64,000 nucleotides of DNA from Istiophorus platypterus (lineage: Eukaryota > Chordata > Actinopteri > Istiophoriformes > Istiophoridae): NCBI GenBank assembly GCA_016859345.1, contig CM029112.1, positions 11,110,589-11,174,588 on the forward strand, written 5' to 3'. Every line of letters begins with the position of its first letter. The first letter of the stretch is position 1. Shown here piece after piece: positions 24,001-38,815 of this stretch. The notes under the pieces were generated by a model. That model saw only the letters and a program-made list of their open reading frames with translations, was not told the origin of the DNA and did not search any database. Made by a program: the position numbers and the translations under genes.

Positions 24001-27000
24001 ATATTAATTGCCCCCATATTACAATGATAAACAGGTTGGATATCTATCCGCCCTTACAAACTCAGTGGCCCCAAACGCTGAGCCAGGCGTATGTCTGGGT
24101 GTGGCTGCTGTGCTGGTAAAATCTTTATTGGCTGACATACAGAGGTACATTTGCACCTGCACGTGAAGGACCTACGCATAGAAGCGTGAGTTGGACTGTA
24201 ACCTTCATTAATGTTCTATTAATGTTCTGCGTGTGTTGAATGTTCATGTTTACTTTTTCTGCCCAAGAGACACGAGTAAGCAACAGAGCAAAAGCTTTTC
24301 CTCTGCCTTTCCTCTTTCCTCTTTTTCTACTCTTCCGTGCTACTTTAGATTTACAGAGGGGACTGAACTGCTTCAGTGTAATTTTGTGCACATGCATGTT
24401 TGCCATGTATGCATGTGCACGTTAAACAAGTCAGGTTATTACAGACTGCTTTTCCCTGTCAGTCTGACCATGCTAGCATAGAATAAAATAAGCCGGTACT
24501 TAATTCAGTCTTTCAAAAAAAGATTTTATGAACATGTGGTGGTGTTACAATGTTTCCCAAATGCACACTGAAAAATTCACAATGCCGTCTTCTACATATG
24601 TTTTTTATTTTAAATGTGGTTCACGCACTGCCACAAATATATTTTGCATCATACTGACACAGGCTAGAGTGGGTAGACCTGCAGCCAAGCCTAGATAAGG
24701 TTTGGGGATGATATTTGATAATCCATATTATAGTGGATTGTTATTTGCTTCATTAGCAGGAATTGAAATTATTTTTTATTAATTTTCAACATAGCTGTGC
24801 ACAAGATTTTCCATCCTAGGAGTGGAACTTACTGAAATTAGTAGAAAGAAACATGATGTTGAATGTGCTCTAGCCTAACTAATACAGGATTTTTTTTTTT
24901 GATATATCATCCAATATTAATTTTCCTATGAACCCAAAACATAAATTAAAATTTTTTGATAAAGTTCTTTTAAATTTTTTTTTCTTTTTTTCAATAGTTG
25001 CAACAAAAAAATTTACTGGGCAGGACATTTACAGTGGAAAATATGGTGGGCTAACCATAGAATGGTAATGTTTATAAAACATATATTTGGCTTTTCTGTA
25101 CTTCAGTTTCTCGTCATTTATTTGCTGGCATGTATGCTGATATTATATTAGAAGTAATGAGCTAACATCAACTCCCTGTTTTGTAAGGCTCCAGCATGTA
25201 CTGTATTGTCCAAGGAAAACGTAGGCTTACCTATCTCTACCTCTATATGCTAATCAGGCCTGGTTAGGCTTAGAATAATGGCTTGTAAGATCTTCCAATT
25301 TATGACACCATCAAAAAATCTCTTTAATTTGCCCCTACAGTGTGGTTCATTTGTGGTGTGCAAGCAAGGCAGATTAATCACAGAATTTGGTGATAGAAGA
25401 TATGTGTTTTAGCAAGCTAGACTACAAATAACTCCCTCCACTGGTCATGGAAACTATTAAGAAAACCAGTCTGTAAAATGATCTATGTAATTATGCAAGA
25501 TTGTTAACTATGGTAATGCTTAATCTCATTGTGATTGAGGGGTTCTTCCTGATCAATGAGAAATGGAAAGGACTTAAAACAGGTGTGTTGTTCTTATATC
25601 CCATACACTGGATTTTTGCAGTTAGCACATAGAAATAATAAGTGACGAAAAAAGTAATAATTTAAATCCACAAAAAGTGGATTTGAAATTGGCAGTAGCT
25701 TAAAAAGACAACTGAACTTTAAAATAAAGCCCTGTGCCGGCACAGGTCTGTGTAATTACTAGTTTGATAATTGATTAATCCAAATGTAGCGATAGTTGAA
25801 AACACCAGGGCAGCTGTGGCTCAGGTGATAGATCCCCAGCCCCTCCTGTCCGCATGCTGAAGTGTCTTTGGGCAAGACACTGAGACAGACACTGCTTTGG
25901 ACAAAAGCATCTGCCAAATGAGTAAAATGAAAATGTAATTCTCTTTGGAAATAAATTCTCTACACTTGATGGTTAGCAGCTTGTTTTTTTTAGCTTGTCA
26001 CTGGTTAAAGAGAGTGTCAGTGATGAAGGCTTATTCTTTTTTCCCTTTAATTATTTCTCTCTCTCTCTCTTTTTCTTTATAGATCTCGTGTCCCTGTTTG
26101 ACTTGGAAAATGACCTTCCAGATGAGCTCATTCCCAATGGAGACTTGGGAATGGGAATGTCCTCTAATGGTGGCCCAGGTGGAGGGGGACCTGGGCTCAA
26201 CTCCATCGTTCCTGATGCGGCTGCCAAACACAAGCAGCTGTCTGAGCTCCTACGACCTGGAAGTTCCTCAATCTTGGGAGGGGGCATCAACTCTTCCAGC
26301 CCCCAACAGGGAGGCATGGTGGGAAGCCAGCTCGGCGCTGTGCTTGGTAAAAGTCCAATGGGGCAAGGCTCCCCCAACCACCAGCCTCCCCAGGCGCAGA
26401 AAGGAGGTGCTGCAGCTGGACAAGGCAATGGAAGTGCAGGCATGGGCTTCAACCAGGCCATGTTGAACAGTGGGCAAGGCCACGGGGTCATGGGCCAGAC
26501 AGGGCAGGTGATGAACGGAGCTCTGGGACCGGCAGGCCGAGGGAGACCTGGTCCTGGCATGCAGTACCAGGGCCAAGGTATGCAGGGGGCACAAGTGGGT
26601 GCTGGGCCTGGTGTTGGAGGCAGCGTGCTGGCAGAGACACTCACCCAAGGAGGGCCACAGTTGGGTGCACACAATGCATTGAATGCTCAGCAAGCTGGAA
26701 ACATTAATAAGGTGAGTTTCTAAACTCAGCTTAATTAGTGTCACAAGTGGCCAGTTGTTTGTGCAGCAAAGTACTCAGACGGTAAAGAGCATGAAAGATC
26801 ATAATTTTTTGGGCACATAAAATACTAACTACTATACATCTGAAGCCAGCACAGTCATATCAATTAAAGTTGCAAATATATCAACTGCTGACCAGCCAAG
26901 TTTGTCAGTTTCATCCAATAAACACTTGCATTTATAACCTATGGTCATAACATCATCACTGGCAGCAGATAAAGAACCTAACTGCCACACCAGCATCATC

Positions 27001-30000
27001 TTTTTACCTAATTTATCCTCAGCGATTCCCTTACATTTAAAGTGGTTGTCATCATTGCTTAATTTTTCAACACTTGTAGTTCTTCAGAGGAGCGTCTTTT
27101 CTTTATCCATTTTACTTTTGACACTGAAGAAGTGTCATATGATGAGTTTAGCAAACTTAACAAACCCTATTCTGCAGTTTTTTAGATAATGGGAAGCACT
27201 TTACCAATGTACTACCTTTTGATTAAAAATTTTGTTGATTCCACAATGTAATATGCTCTAATCGTCAAGTGCTTTAACTTATGGACAGTATTTCATAGTT
27301 TCTCTTTTTTTTTTTTTTACTGAGATAAGTATATGCGGCATATAATTTTTATTGCCTAGCCCGCCAGTTATCTCCCCCTCACCATGTATTGATCTGTTGT
27401 TCTTCCTCGGTCTGCTGGAGGAAGCAGACAATCAGTAGAGGGGCTTGACTCTGCAGCCAAGTGCATCAATCTCTGTGGGTCTAACTTGGCACAACAGAGA
27501 GGTTCATAGCAGATCAATGCTGACGCGTTTATTACTGCATTCCTATGCCTTACTAATCTGAGAATGAGCGCAAACAATGTGAATGCAACGAGAGCTGTAG
27601 TTGGGTGACGTTGCTGCCACACAGTGAAACTGTGATATTTTTTTTTTGCTTGTGAATGAAGAATAATTTCCATGATGTTCCTCTGGTTGTATATTGACAG
27701 GAGTATTTTTATTTTTTTCACAGGCTTAGAAATGCTCGATGTGAGCGAATGTTACCCCTGTGTGTGAGAGTCTCGTAGCTTTGTGGTTTGACAGGAAACC
27801 AAGAAGTCACCACATTAAATAAGCCCCTCCCTCTCATCTTTCTCAAACAGACCAATACAGCTTAATACCTCATTATATTGTCTCACACTGTATTGCATAA
27901 TCTAACTGCTTTGTGTGTGTGTATAGATGAGTCATATTTAACGCTATAAAGAATCATATCCTCTTATTTTGCATTGAGACGCCAGGTCAATTTTGAGAGG
28001 AGGAGATGGGGATAGTGACACACACAGTCGTCTGTATGAGTTAGCGTCTGGTTGTAGGATAAAATGACAGATACTTTGTACTTACCTTGCCGAGGTGCCA
28101 TCAGAGAAGTATTTTGTGGAAATATGGGAGAGTGATGTGTTGCCGTTTTGTCCAGAGCAGGAGAAATGTAAAAGGATTCACTTTTACTAAACCATATTAT
28201 GAAAAAAACTGAACCTTATTTCACTTAAACACATTGGGAATGGATTACTGAAATGTACATTTTTGGATAATATGTCTCTCTGGTCATATATGGTGCTTTT
28301 CCATACAGAGTTCAGTACTTTGACAGATAAATAAGGTTAAAAACAAAAGTGGCAAAGGAATGTTTATATATGGCAGGTAAATTGCTGTGTTTATCAAAGT
28401 AAATTGCCTAATCTTTTATCAGCTTGCAGGCCAAGTCCTCTCATTTCTGGAAATCATACTTATTTGCTTTTCATCCATGTTTTGTCAAAATAAGTACTAG
28501 GATTTGTTGGAGATCGAATAATCTATTTAGTTTAAGTTTTTTAATTTTTTTTCTGTAGCCTTAGGAATATTATTGGCTTCATAGTTAAGATGACTTTGAA
28601 AGGAAAAATCAATCGGACATTTTAATTGTTAAAAGCTTGATTGTAATTTTTTTGTATTGGAAAAATAATAAGCCTTGATGGTGGCCACCATTTTGAACTA
28701 CAAATACCATAACTGCCATTGGATAACGAAACATAATGCAGCAACAGACTGCATGTGATGTGACCGATGACCTTTTTTTTTACCTTGTCGTCATATCATG
28801 GAATCAGTTCAAATGAGAACAAGCAAAGTGAAAGTAAAAGGTCACACCAGATGCCTTTCAGTGAATCTTGCAGTGTCCAGAGTAGAGCAGAAAAAAATTA
28901 ATCTGGTTAAAAAAAAAAAAAAACAACAAACAAAAAACACAACCTTACTCAGTTTTTGCTGCAGTTATTTTGATGCTTTTGACTGTTCTGGCAACTAAGA
29001 ATTTGTATGCATATATTTAGAAAATAGTACATTAGTCTCCTGTATGAACCCCCAGTCAATTTGAGTTATCAAAAAGGCTTCCACACTACCCCTGTAAGGC
29101 ACAATTATTAAACCCTAGGTCTTAAAATGCTTAGAAACTAGTGGTAAAATAACGATCACAAGTTAACAAGATCACAAGTTAATAGTGACATTGAGTAATT
29201 ATGACATCATCATGAGATGATACTGTTACTCTTAGTGAGCGTGTATCTGTGTGTGTGTAAATATTTGCTTGTATTCATATTTTTCCCTCCGTCCTTTTTC
29301 TCCTCTCCCCCTCGCCCTCTCTGGGCCTCTGGCCTTTGATAATGGAGCTGTAAATCATGTTAGGAGGAGCTGGTTTGTGTGTTTTTTGAGCAAGGCGAGA
29401 CAGGTTAGAGTGGGGGGAGGAGAAAAGACGGCATGCCGAGAGGAAGGGATACATAGGCAGCTTCCTGTGCGACAGTGCCGTTCTCTAGCCTGGTGACACC
29501 CCTTCGTAATAAGTGCTGGTCATCATGTGGGAGAACCTGTGTGCGAGAGTAGAAAGAGGCCGTGTGAATGGGAGGGAGGCAGCAGCCAAGCATCTGTGTG
29601 TCTCTTAGCGGCAGAGGGGGAGGGGCAGGCGACGGCATAGTGCAGCGCTCAGCTGTTGAGCGGGCTGGTCGTTCGCTCTGTGTCTCCTCTCGGTTCGCTC
29701 TCTCCGCTGGGCTGTGCTTGCTCTGTCTGCCTGAGCCCTGCTGGCAGTGGGGGAGCCTCCGCAGAGCAGAGCAGGCTGCTGCTTGGGCCACTGTGGAGAA
29801 AGGAAGGCAAAGGCAGCAGTCGGAGTCATGCTGAGGGCCAGTAAGAGACAGGAATAAGTGACTTTTGGAGAACTTCACAGGGAAGCTAACTATTCCCTAT
29901 CTGAGGGCAATAATAATAATAATAATAATAATAAAGGTGCATTTCTCCTGTTTTTTTTTTTTTTTTTAAATAACTTGTTATTTTTTTCCCCTCTGAAAAA

Positions 30001-33000
30001 CATATCAGTCTTAAGGGATGTTGGAGCTAGATGCTTTTTTTTTTTTTTTAACTATTTTTTTCGCTGCATTTTGTGCCATCAGTAATGGTGACAGTAGAGC
30101 GATGTCAGGAAGTAAAGGCGAGGGAAGATGAGCACCGACATGCAACACAGAACCATGGCTGGATGCAAACCAGGGACACTGCAGTTGAAGTTCACCTCCT
30201 TGAACTCTTGGGTTGCCAAAATTTTAAGCTTTTTAAGTTTCTGAAAGCAGTCTCTCAGAGTTTGCTTGATTGTGAACTTGAGGCACCAGAAAATGCCGAT
30301 GAAGTTAAGAGAGACAAAAAAATTTGGGGAATAAAACATAGTATTATGCGATATGGTTAATTTCAGCTCACAATTTCAGATGTGTGCATTCTTAAAGTTA
30401 AAAGCTGTACCATAAGCTTTGACTCAGTCTTTCACTGCAAAGGTAAAAAGACTGATTTGCTGTGATGGTATGCTCCATCTGACCATCCTGTGTCCTTTCT
30501 GCTCACTATAGATGGGGATGTCAGGAGCTCCATTTGGCCAGCAGTATGGTCAGGCTGGAGTGCAGCAGATGGGGGCAGCGGGGGTCAACGCCCAGCAGCT
30601 CCAGAACAAGACAGCCCTTTCAAACAACCTGCCCCAATTCCCTGCTGAGCTGAAGGGAGCTGGGAGTGTGCCAAACATGGTGAGTGTCACCCATATCTTA
30701 AAAAATGTTCGATATTTGTCCCAGCCCTTTTCATTTCAATGGATCAGGAGAAACTGTATTCTGTACATTAATTTGTATCCACAATATCAGTGTATTGCAC
30801 CTGGTGGTGAAGGGAGATAAAATATAAAAAAAAATAAATTCAAATGTGCACAACGGCATTTCTGCCATTAAAGTACTACTGCTGTAAAATACACTTACAG
30901 TGTGCATGTTTTTTTTTAAACCATGTAGTTTTTCTTTGAAATTGATATGCTATTCTTTAGACTTGGTTTATGCTTCATCTGTTGCTTCACACACCATGTG
31001 CTCTGCAGACATGAGGACACAGTCTGCAGCCATTGAAGTATGCGTACTAGCTTCGCTCTTGGCCTTGTACTTTCATGAGGAGAGTTGCCAGAGAAGTCTT
31101 AAAGAAACATTGACGTGCTTCAATAAAGGACCCTTTGTTTTCTTTGTATAGTTTTAAGTATTGAAAATAAAGCAGGGTTAATACTTTTTTAACTATAGTA
31201 GTAGTGTAAATTTGTATTTGGCTTTTACTCTCATGTTTTATGTTACGTCAGTAAGTTTTACTCCGGTACTGCCCAAACTTGGTACTTAACACATCATCTA
31301 TACTTGCTGCATTGTGACAACAGCGGCAGCAGGCTGTAGACAACCAAAGCTTACTGTTATTTGATGATATGCCATCTTGGTTATTGAGCCGTCATTTTCA
31401 GACTACTGTTTGCAAAGTTTACGCTCAACCTTTTGTCATCAAAATGCTGCCACACTGACGACTTCCTTGACCGGTGTTGGTGTCAGTTAGTTTGGAGCAG
31501 ACTGAATAAACGTTTAGTAAACACTAAATAAGTTATACCTTGCAGTCCCCATTAGGTTTGGCAAATTCAAAGTTTTGAATTGGTCTTTCCCTCCCGCCTC
31601 TGAAAATAATGCATTTAGCCTGGAAGGCTATTGACGTAGCACTTTTCTCATAATGAATTTAACAACGGCGATTGTCTGACCAACGAGAATTTATGATACA
31701 TATTGTAGTTATGCCCATCATTTTTAAGGAAATACATAGGAAGTGCATCTAAAGTATGAGTGTGGTTGGTGTAACCAACTGTTTTGGAAAAAAAAAGTAA
31801 CTTTTTTCAGATTTTTTTCAGTTTGTTTTATTAAAATGGATTGCGTTATTGTTTGCATGTAGATGTATCAAGTTGTGTCTCTGGACAGCTTGTGAACCAA
31901 ATGATAAACTAAACAAATACTTCAGTAATGTTTGGTGATGATCGGTTGACAGATTTACTGATTGTAACACTCAAAGATTGTGCAACCATGGTAAGGTAAT
32001 AACCCTACCTATCTAATTGCTCATTCAGCTCACACACATTGTCTGCATACAGCTTTTCTGATAAGATATTTATGCCCCCATTTATGCACATTGCCTCCTT
32101 TCTTTAAAAAGCAAAACCCAAAGATAAAAAAGGGTCAACATATTTTTCAAAGACTGAACATTTACGCCAACTGTTGGACACAGTGAGATTCTTTCAAGGC
32201 ACAGACTAAACAGACCCCAGTCCTATGCAAATCGTTTTGCAGAGCAGAAAATGGAGTTATTCGAGGCAGGAACAGTCCCTCAATTTTTGAGACAGGTGAT
32301 AAATTGATTATATAGATTTGCCTGATTATCTGTTCTTTCTCATTCTTAGTGGTTTCATTCACACTTTCTTTTCACTCATGGAGTTTTTATGTCCCCTCTC
32401 TTGCCTAGTCTTTCTTTTCTAGTGCCATATTTTCTTCATTTTAATTTCTACCAGTACTTTTCCATCATCTCTAAGCTTTTGCTGTAAATCAGGTTATTCC
32501 ATTACTGTTACTATCATAATTCAAATATGATTAATTGTATTTATTTTTTCCTTTTTAGTTATTACTTTAAACCAAAAAAAAGTCTAAAATGAGGAAATTC
32601 TGATAATCTAATCTGTGCCTAACCTGTGGGTGTATTCTGTCACTCTTGTGCAATGGCAGATGCAGCAGCAGGTAGCGTCAGTGGGCATGGTCCCTGGGGC
32701 TGGAGGCGTGTCAGCAGGCCCAACAGCAGACCCCGAGAAGCGCAAACTCATTCAGCAGCAGCTGGTCCTGCTGCTCCATGCACATAAGTGCCAGCGGCGG
32801 GAGCAGGCCAATGGGGAAGTAAGGGCCTGCACTTTGCCCCACTGCCGTACCATGAAGAACGTCCTCAACCACATGACCCACTGCCAGGCTGGCAAGTCCT
32901 GCCAGGGTGAGTGAAAAGTGATGCATTCTCAGAGCGCTGGGTCAAATCTTGTTTTGGCTCCAAATTTCTTGCTGGACGACTCCTGTTTGAGAGTGTGCGC

Positions 33001-36000
33001 CTGCGACCACAAGGTGTTTAATGTAGATGCTATTGTGGTAAATGAAGTTTACCACTCATCCCGGCAGACTCTGTAAGTCTCCGTTGTTCCGGGTTGTTCT
33101 TTCATCTATTAATTAAGAATTTGATCAATTGGATTAGTTAGAATTTCAATTGAGGTGGGATCAGTGCACCATGCATGTTGTGAGAAACTGTAATCAGAGC
33201 TGTGGCACAGTGCCAGTAAAAAAATGACACAGTAAAAGTGGTTGATGAGGTGGTGTCGGTTTGAGGTTACCCTGTCTGCCTTAAGCAACTGCTGTCTTCA
33301 TCCCCTTGCCAATATTACCCGTAGCAAAATTGTTTATTGATCTGTATGTGGCTGCGACTGATCAAGGGAGTTTCTTGGAATTTATATCCCTATATAACAC
33401 TACCAAATTGCCTGGTTGTTGACCAACAAGTCAGACAGCTCAAAAGGAGTTATTATGATTAAATAGCATTGTTTTAAAAAAAAAAAAAAGATTCTTTTTT
33501 TGACTATATTTAACCATTGTTTTAAACAGTTGGGTTCTAAAGTGCTGTGACGTTTAATCACTTGTTGTGATGTAAATCATGTTTAGAGGAGCTGATGATG
33601 ATGTGTTGTTTCCCACAGTTGAAAAGAGTAAGCTCTCACTGGCTCTTTTTTTATTGGTTCAATCGAGCCACTCGGCCCAGTTGACCCGCTAAGATACAAA
33701 TGCCTCAGTGACTGAGAAAAATCTACAAACATAAATTTAACCTCTTTTAAAACAGCTGATGTGATGGTTGTACTTCATTTTGTCACCTACCTTGGTGGAC
33801 AGCAGCGTCGTCCTGACAGCTGTGTGTGGTAATCAGTTGACCCAAGGTTCATGAACTTTGAACTCAGATAATTATGTCAGTAAATGCCAGTATGTGTTTA
33901 TAGTCCTATAGCCAAATTTTCTTTGCTGAGTTGATTCCAATTTTACTTTTACTCACCTTGGTGATAAATGAATTGAATGTGTGTCCATGAATTAAAAAAC
34001 AAAAAAAGCAAAACTATTCTTATCCTATTATATCTCGTCTCTCTTTTACTTTTCTCCAGTGGCTCACTGTGCATCATCCAGACAGATCATCTCACACTGG
34101 AAGAACTGTACGCGGCACGACTGTCCGGTCTGCCTGCCATTGAAGAATGCTAGTGACAAGAGGAACCAGCAGCGTAAGTAACTCCAGCAGCCTCCCCTCT
34201 CCTGTCTTATTCCTTTATTCCTTTATCCATATTAAAATGCATATGGTTTACATGTAGAGTTAACACAGAACCAACCAACCAACCAATACATTCCCGATTG
34301 GTTTTTAATATCTTCATAGTCAATTTAATAGTAAAAATCTTTGGAAACCTTGTAAACTGTTCAACAAGCTCTCAGTCAGCAGCAGCCTCAAGTCAGTTCA
34401 TGTACAGTATTGAGTGGTGCCACCTGCAGGTTGTACAAACACCCTGCAGCTCTGTGCTGGCTCGCATACTATGAGAGCTTGAACAGGGACAGGATTCCTC
34501 TAGAAAGGCCGGGCCTGTAATGTGACACCCAGGGGAGGGGCTCTGTGGCTCTGCTATCAGTGGGGGCAGGGTAATGGGACTGCATGCTCTCTGATTGGAT
34601 AAAAGGCTCTATGACAGGTTTAAATCCCCCACAGAGGCAGCATGCTTCTTGTCAGCAATCAACACAGCAGGGAGCAGAGGCATGGATTTTAGATGGAGGC
34701 TCAGGAAGATAATTTTTTTTATACAGAAAATATATTTATTATTATAGCTCATTACTTTTCACATTAAAAAGGTTTTTCAATCATGATAAAATGGCATTTT
34801 ACCATTTTACTAAATGGTAATTATTTTTTGGTTAATTTATTTATTTATATATATTTAGAAATTGTGACACTGAAACAGTGGCCACTCCTCTGCTATTACA
34901 GAGTATTCATTAAATGCTTTATTTCATTTTCCAAGCCCCTTATGTATTTTCTGGTCTCCTCCCACCAGCCATGTTGAGTTCCCCTGGGGCTGGCCTGCAG
35001 AGTGCCATCAGCACAGTCGGTCCTGGCCAGCCTAGCGCCACAAACATCAACAGTGCTGCCACCCACATTGACCCCAGCTCCATGCAGAGGGCCTATGCTG
35101 CCCTGGGCTTGCCGTATGGGAACCAGTCCCCTGCTCAGGTCCAGGGACAGGGCCAGGGTCCCGCTCAGCAAAGCCCCCAGCACCAGCAGCTGCGAAATAT
35201 GAACCCACTAGGTAAGAGATACATGGAACTTAAGTGGTTATATAGAGGATGGTGTATAAGTGATAACAATGCAATAAATCTGTTGCTAAGCCATTTTCTG
35301 TAAACCCTTGTAAATGGCACAGGCACTAATCAGATGAACCAGATGGCAGGAGGCATGGGTGTTCCCTCTTCAGACCAGACCGGAATGCACTCGGATTCCT
35401 CTCTACCCTCCACACTCAACAAGTGAGCATTGTAATCCTTAATATGTACACAATACCAGATCTCTGCAGCCTCTATTTTGATTGCCCCTTTCCAAGAAAC
35501 GAATGCTTCTTCAGTCAATGTCATGTAGCTATCATTTAATTCATAGACTGGGAATTAGTTAGGATTAGGAGTCCTTTGGCTTCTCATTTGTTCTTGTCAG
35601 CCAAATTACCATCCAGCGCACCTTCTATTGACGAATAATCACCCATGATCTCAATCTGTCCCCTGTCCCTTGGGTTCTTTTTAAATTTATTTTTCTATTA
35701 TTGTATTAAATATTAAATTATTTTTGGGGAAAAAATATAACACTGCAAATTACGTTCAAATCATGGTATTGGGCGAGATATATACCCTTGTACAAAAATT
35801 CCTTTTGTGGAATTATCAATAATTATTATTTTGAACTTCAGTAATAGTTTCTTTAACTCTCTACCCTACAGTCAGCTGATGCCAGATGGTTCAGTAGCAG
35901 GAGGCATGGGAAACCTGCCCACTGCCACCCCACTCTCTGCTACGGGGGTAAGGAAGGCCTGGCATGAACACGTCACTCAGGACCTGCGCACCCACTTGGT

Positions 36001-38784
36001 GCACAAACTGTAAGTCCAACAATAAAACCAAAATTTTATATGTACTCAAGTTGTGTCATATGCAAATAGAGTAAAACTTTGCGCACCATGGTGTTTCTTT
36101 TTTTTTCGTTTTTCTTCAGAGTACAAGCCATATTCCCCACCCCAGACCCCGCAGCACTGAAGGACCGACGAATGGAAAACCTGGTGGCGTATGCACGCAA
36201 GGTTGAGGGTGACATGTACGAGTCAGCTAACAGCAGGGTAACTAATATTATACACACTTCACAGCATTAAGAGTAAGGGATTTTTCTTGCCATAGCTGAG
36301 AATGTTAACCAGAACAAGAGACTAAGAGACACAAACATTATTCTTTTATAAATGTCCTCTTCGTCTTTTGTTTCCACTTGTCCTCCCATTAGGATGAGTA
36401 TTACCACTTCCTGGCAGAAAAGATTTACAAGATCCAGAAGGAACTGGAGGAGAAGAGGCGCTCACGGCTACAGAAACAGCCTGGTATGGTGGGCACAGCT
36501 GGGCCTCAGCAACCTGGTATGGCTCAGCCCAATGCCATGGGCCCAGGACAGGCCGTCCGACCTCCCAGTTAGTAGCTTAACTTTTTTTTATCTGACTGAC
36601 AGGTCTCAGTTGTTCATATATTATATCATATATTATAAATAGCAAGATGCTTTCTAAAAATATTTCTTTAATTGAGAGCAACATATAGATGAGCACTGCA
36701 ATATCATGCCTAGGGGATGATCCCAACGACTAATTTCTCTGTCGATGAAATGGAAATTTAATTTTAGACTAATTGACTAGTTGGGGGTTGGAGGGGTGTT
36801 CCAACGGCACAAAACATTATGACAGACATCTTTTATGTTAATATGAGCGGTGCAAAAATATTTTTAGTTCATTATGAAACTGTAGCAGGACAAATTAGAC
36901 TGGCAGGCTGCCACTGAAGAGGCAATCAATGGGAAATACTGCATGTGATGTTGGTATGCCTAGTGCCTAATGTTCTCAGTGCTAGCACCAGCAGCCTTCT
37001 TTCTTGCAGGGTAACATTTTGACTTGCTTGTTTAAAACATCTGGGCATGAGCATGGGGAGGGGTGAGCTGCTCGCTGCCGGGGCTGCAGCCCCAGCCATT
37101 GGTGGGCAGCTACTTAATGTTGTAGAATCAACAGTTAACCAGCGTTGTACATTAATAAGTTTAATAGTTTAACTGACTAGTATTTCTGGTGTCGACTAGC
37201 ACAGATAGAGCACTACTAATTGTTTAGTCAACTAAGTATGCACATCCCTTATCCTGTCTTTTCACAGATGGACCTGTGCCTATGCCCAGCCAGATAATGA
37301 ACCGCATGCAGGTGCCTCAAGGTATGTGCTCTCTCTTTTTTTTTCTTTCGTTTTCCAGGGAAAAGCAATTGAGATGCTTTTTTTTTTTTTTTTTTTTTTT
37401 GGCAACATTCAGGGTTTTTGATTGTTTAACCAGTTAACAAATGCATTTATCAGAACTTGGAGCTAACTTTAAGTTAGCTGCTTTAGTCCCTCTGCCACCC
37501 CAGGTGGACTTGGAATATTAAATTACAACTCCTGAGAATAAACAAGGTATATAATTGTGGTCGCATGTGTTCCCACAGGAATTAATCAGTTTAACCCAAT
37601 GGCAATGCAGAATGCGCAGATGTCTCAGGCACCCATGGGAGCCCGCGCTCCCTCCCCCATGAACCATCCGCAGCAGATGAACATGAGCTCCGTCCCCCAG
37701 GTTTGATCTTTCTCTCCTCTGTTTATCTATTTCCTCTTTATATCTCTGTCTTTTATTCTGCAGTTGCTCTGAATGCCTCAGTTTGTCTCTTAAACTTGTT
37801 CCTCATGAAACCTTTTTTCAAATTTTGTCACCATGTTTGTCTTGTCCCCAGTTGGTCAGGTTAATTTTTTTGCCACTTATGACATTAAGTTGCTCCACTA
37901 TCATATACTAAACATTAATTTCTTACTCTGGTACCATTTGACACTAAAGCATCAATAAGAAATGTGCTGCCTGATGTTAACACAGGTCCTGATCTGTTTA
38001 TGAACTAGCCACCTGGCTGCCAAAGAGTGATCTGTAATGAAACCAAGGCTTGGCTTACAGCCATTTAATGTTCTTTCCTGGTTTTTAGATCTTTTGCCAT
38101 GCCAGGTTTTGATTGAGTACTCTGTTTATTTGTAAATACCACAGGCCCTTTAGTAAACTATTGTAGTATTAGAATCTATTCATGTTGCAGTCTGTTGCAA
38201 CATGTCATGTTGCACTTTGTTTATTTCACTTGGGAGGCATTGAATAGTAGTTACCTAGTGAGATCAATGATTTATCCATTTCGTCTCTTCTCTGTATTCC
38301 AGATGGGCATGTCCCCATCAAGGATGCCTCAGACTCAAGGAATGATGGGTGGTCATGCGAATAACATGGTTTCTCAGCCAGCCACCCAGGGCCAGTTCCT
38401 ACCACAGGGCCAGTTTCCTGCAGCTGCAGGTGGAGCAATGAATGTGAATGTAGGCTTGGGCCAGCCCATAACACAGGCTGCTGTCACACAGGTGAGGAAG
38501 CTCGTGCTCTGCTGAAAAAAATGCTGAAATGTTCACTGAGCGTGTTCAGTGAACTTACACTGCTGGACACGGCCTACAGTGTTGGCATGTGGCCGGCCGG
38601 TTAGCTAACTGTGCATCCCTCTTCATTTCAACAGCCGCAGAACTCTAACCTCCCTTTGAATGCACTGGGCTCCCTCGGCCCCCAGCTTCCCTGTGGCCCT
38701 ACCCAGCCAACCCTAGGTGCCACCCCTCCACCCAATGCCTCTTCCAGCCTGCAGCCGCAGCAGCAGCAGCAGCAGCAACAACAG

Positions 38785-38815
<31 letters not shown>

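Larger units (their letters stand above)
18111..26082 (+). other. crebbp: crebbp intron 1
   Basis: About 8 kb of mostly AT-rich intron. The first 800 bp continue the CpG-rich promoter composition and include two G-tracts. The acceptor is a (CT)n tract followed by AG at 26081-26082. Apart from the repeat relics listed separately I see no exon. Confidence 0.85.
26712..30511 (+). other. crebbp: crebbp intron 2
   Basis: Mostly AT-rich, with a GC-richer island at about 29380-29850, an (AAT)n microsatellite at 29909-29934 and a SINE fragment at 30130-30186. No exon of the main transcript is seen. Open frames over the GC-rich island show no recognisable family. Confidence 0.8.

Noticed and set aside
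29405..29878. Minus-strand 157-codon frame in crebbp intron 2
   Set aside because: No recognisable domain or splice-compatible structure; explained by the GC-richer composition of the region.
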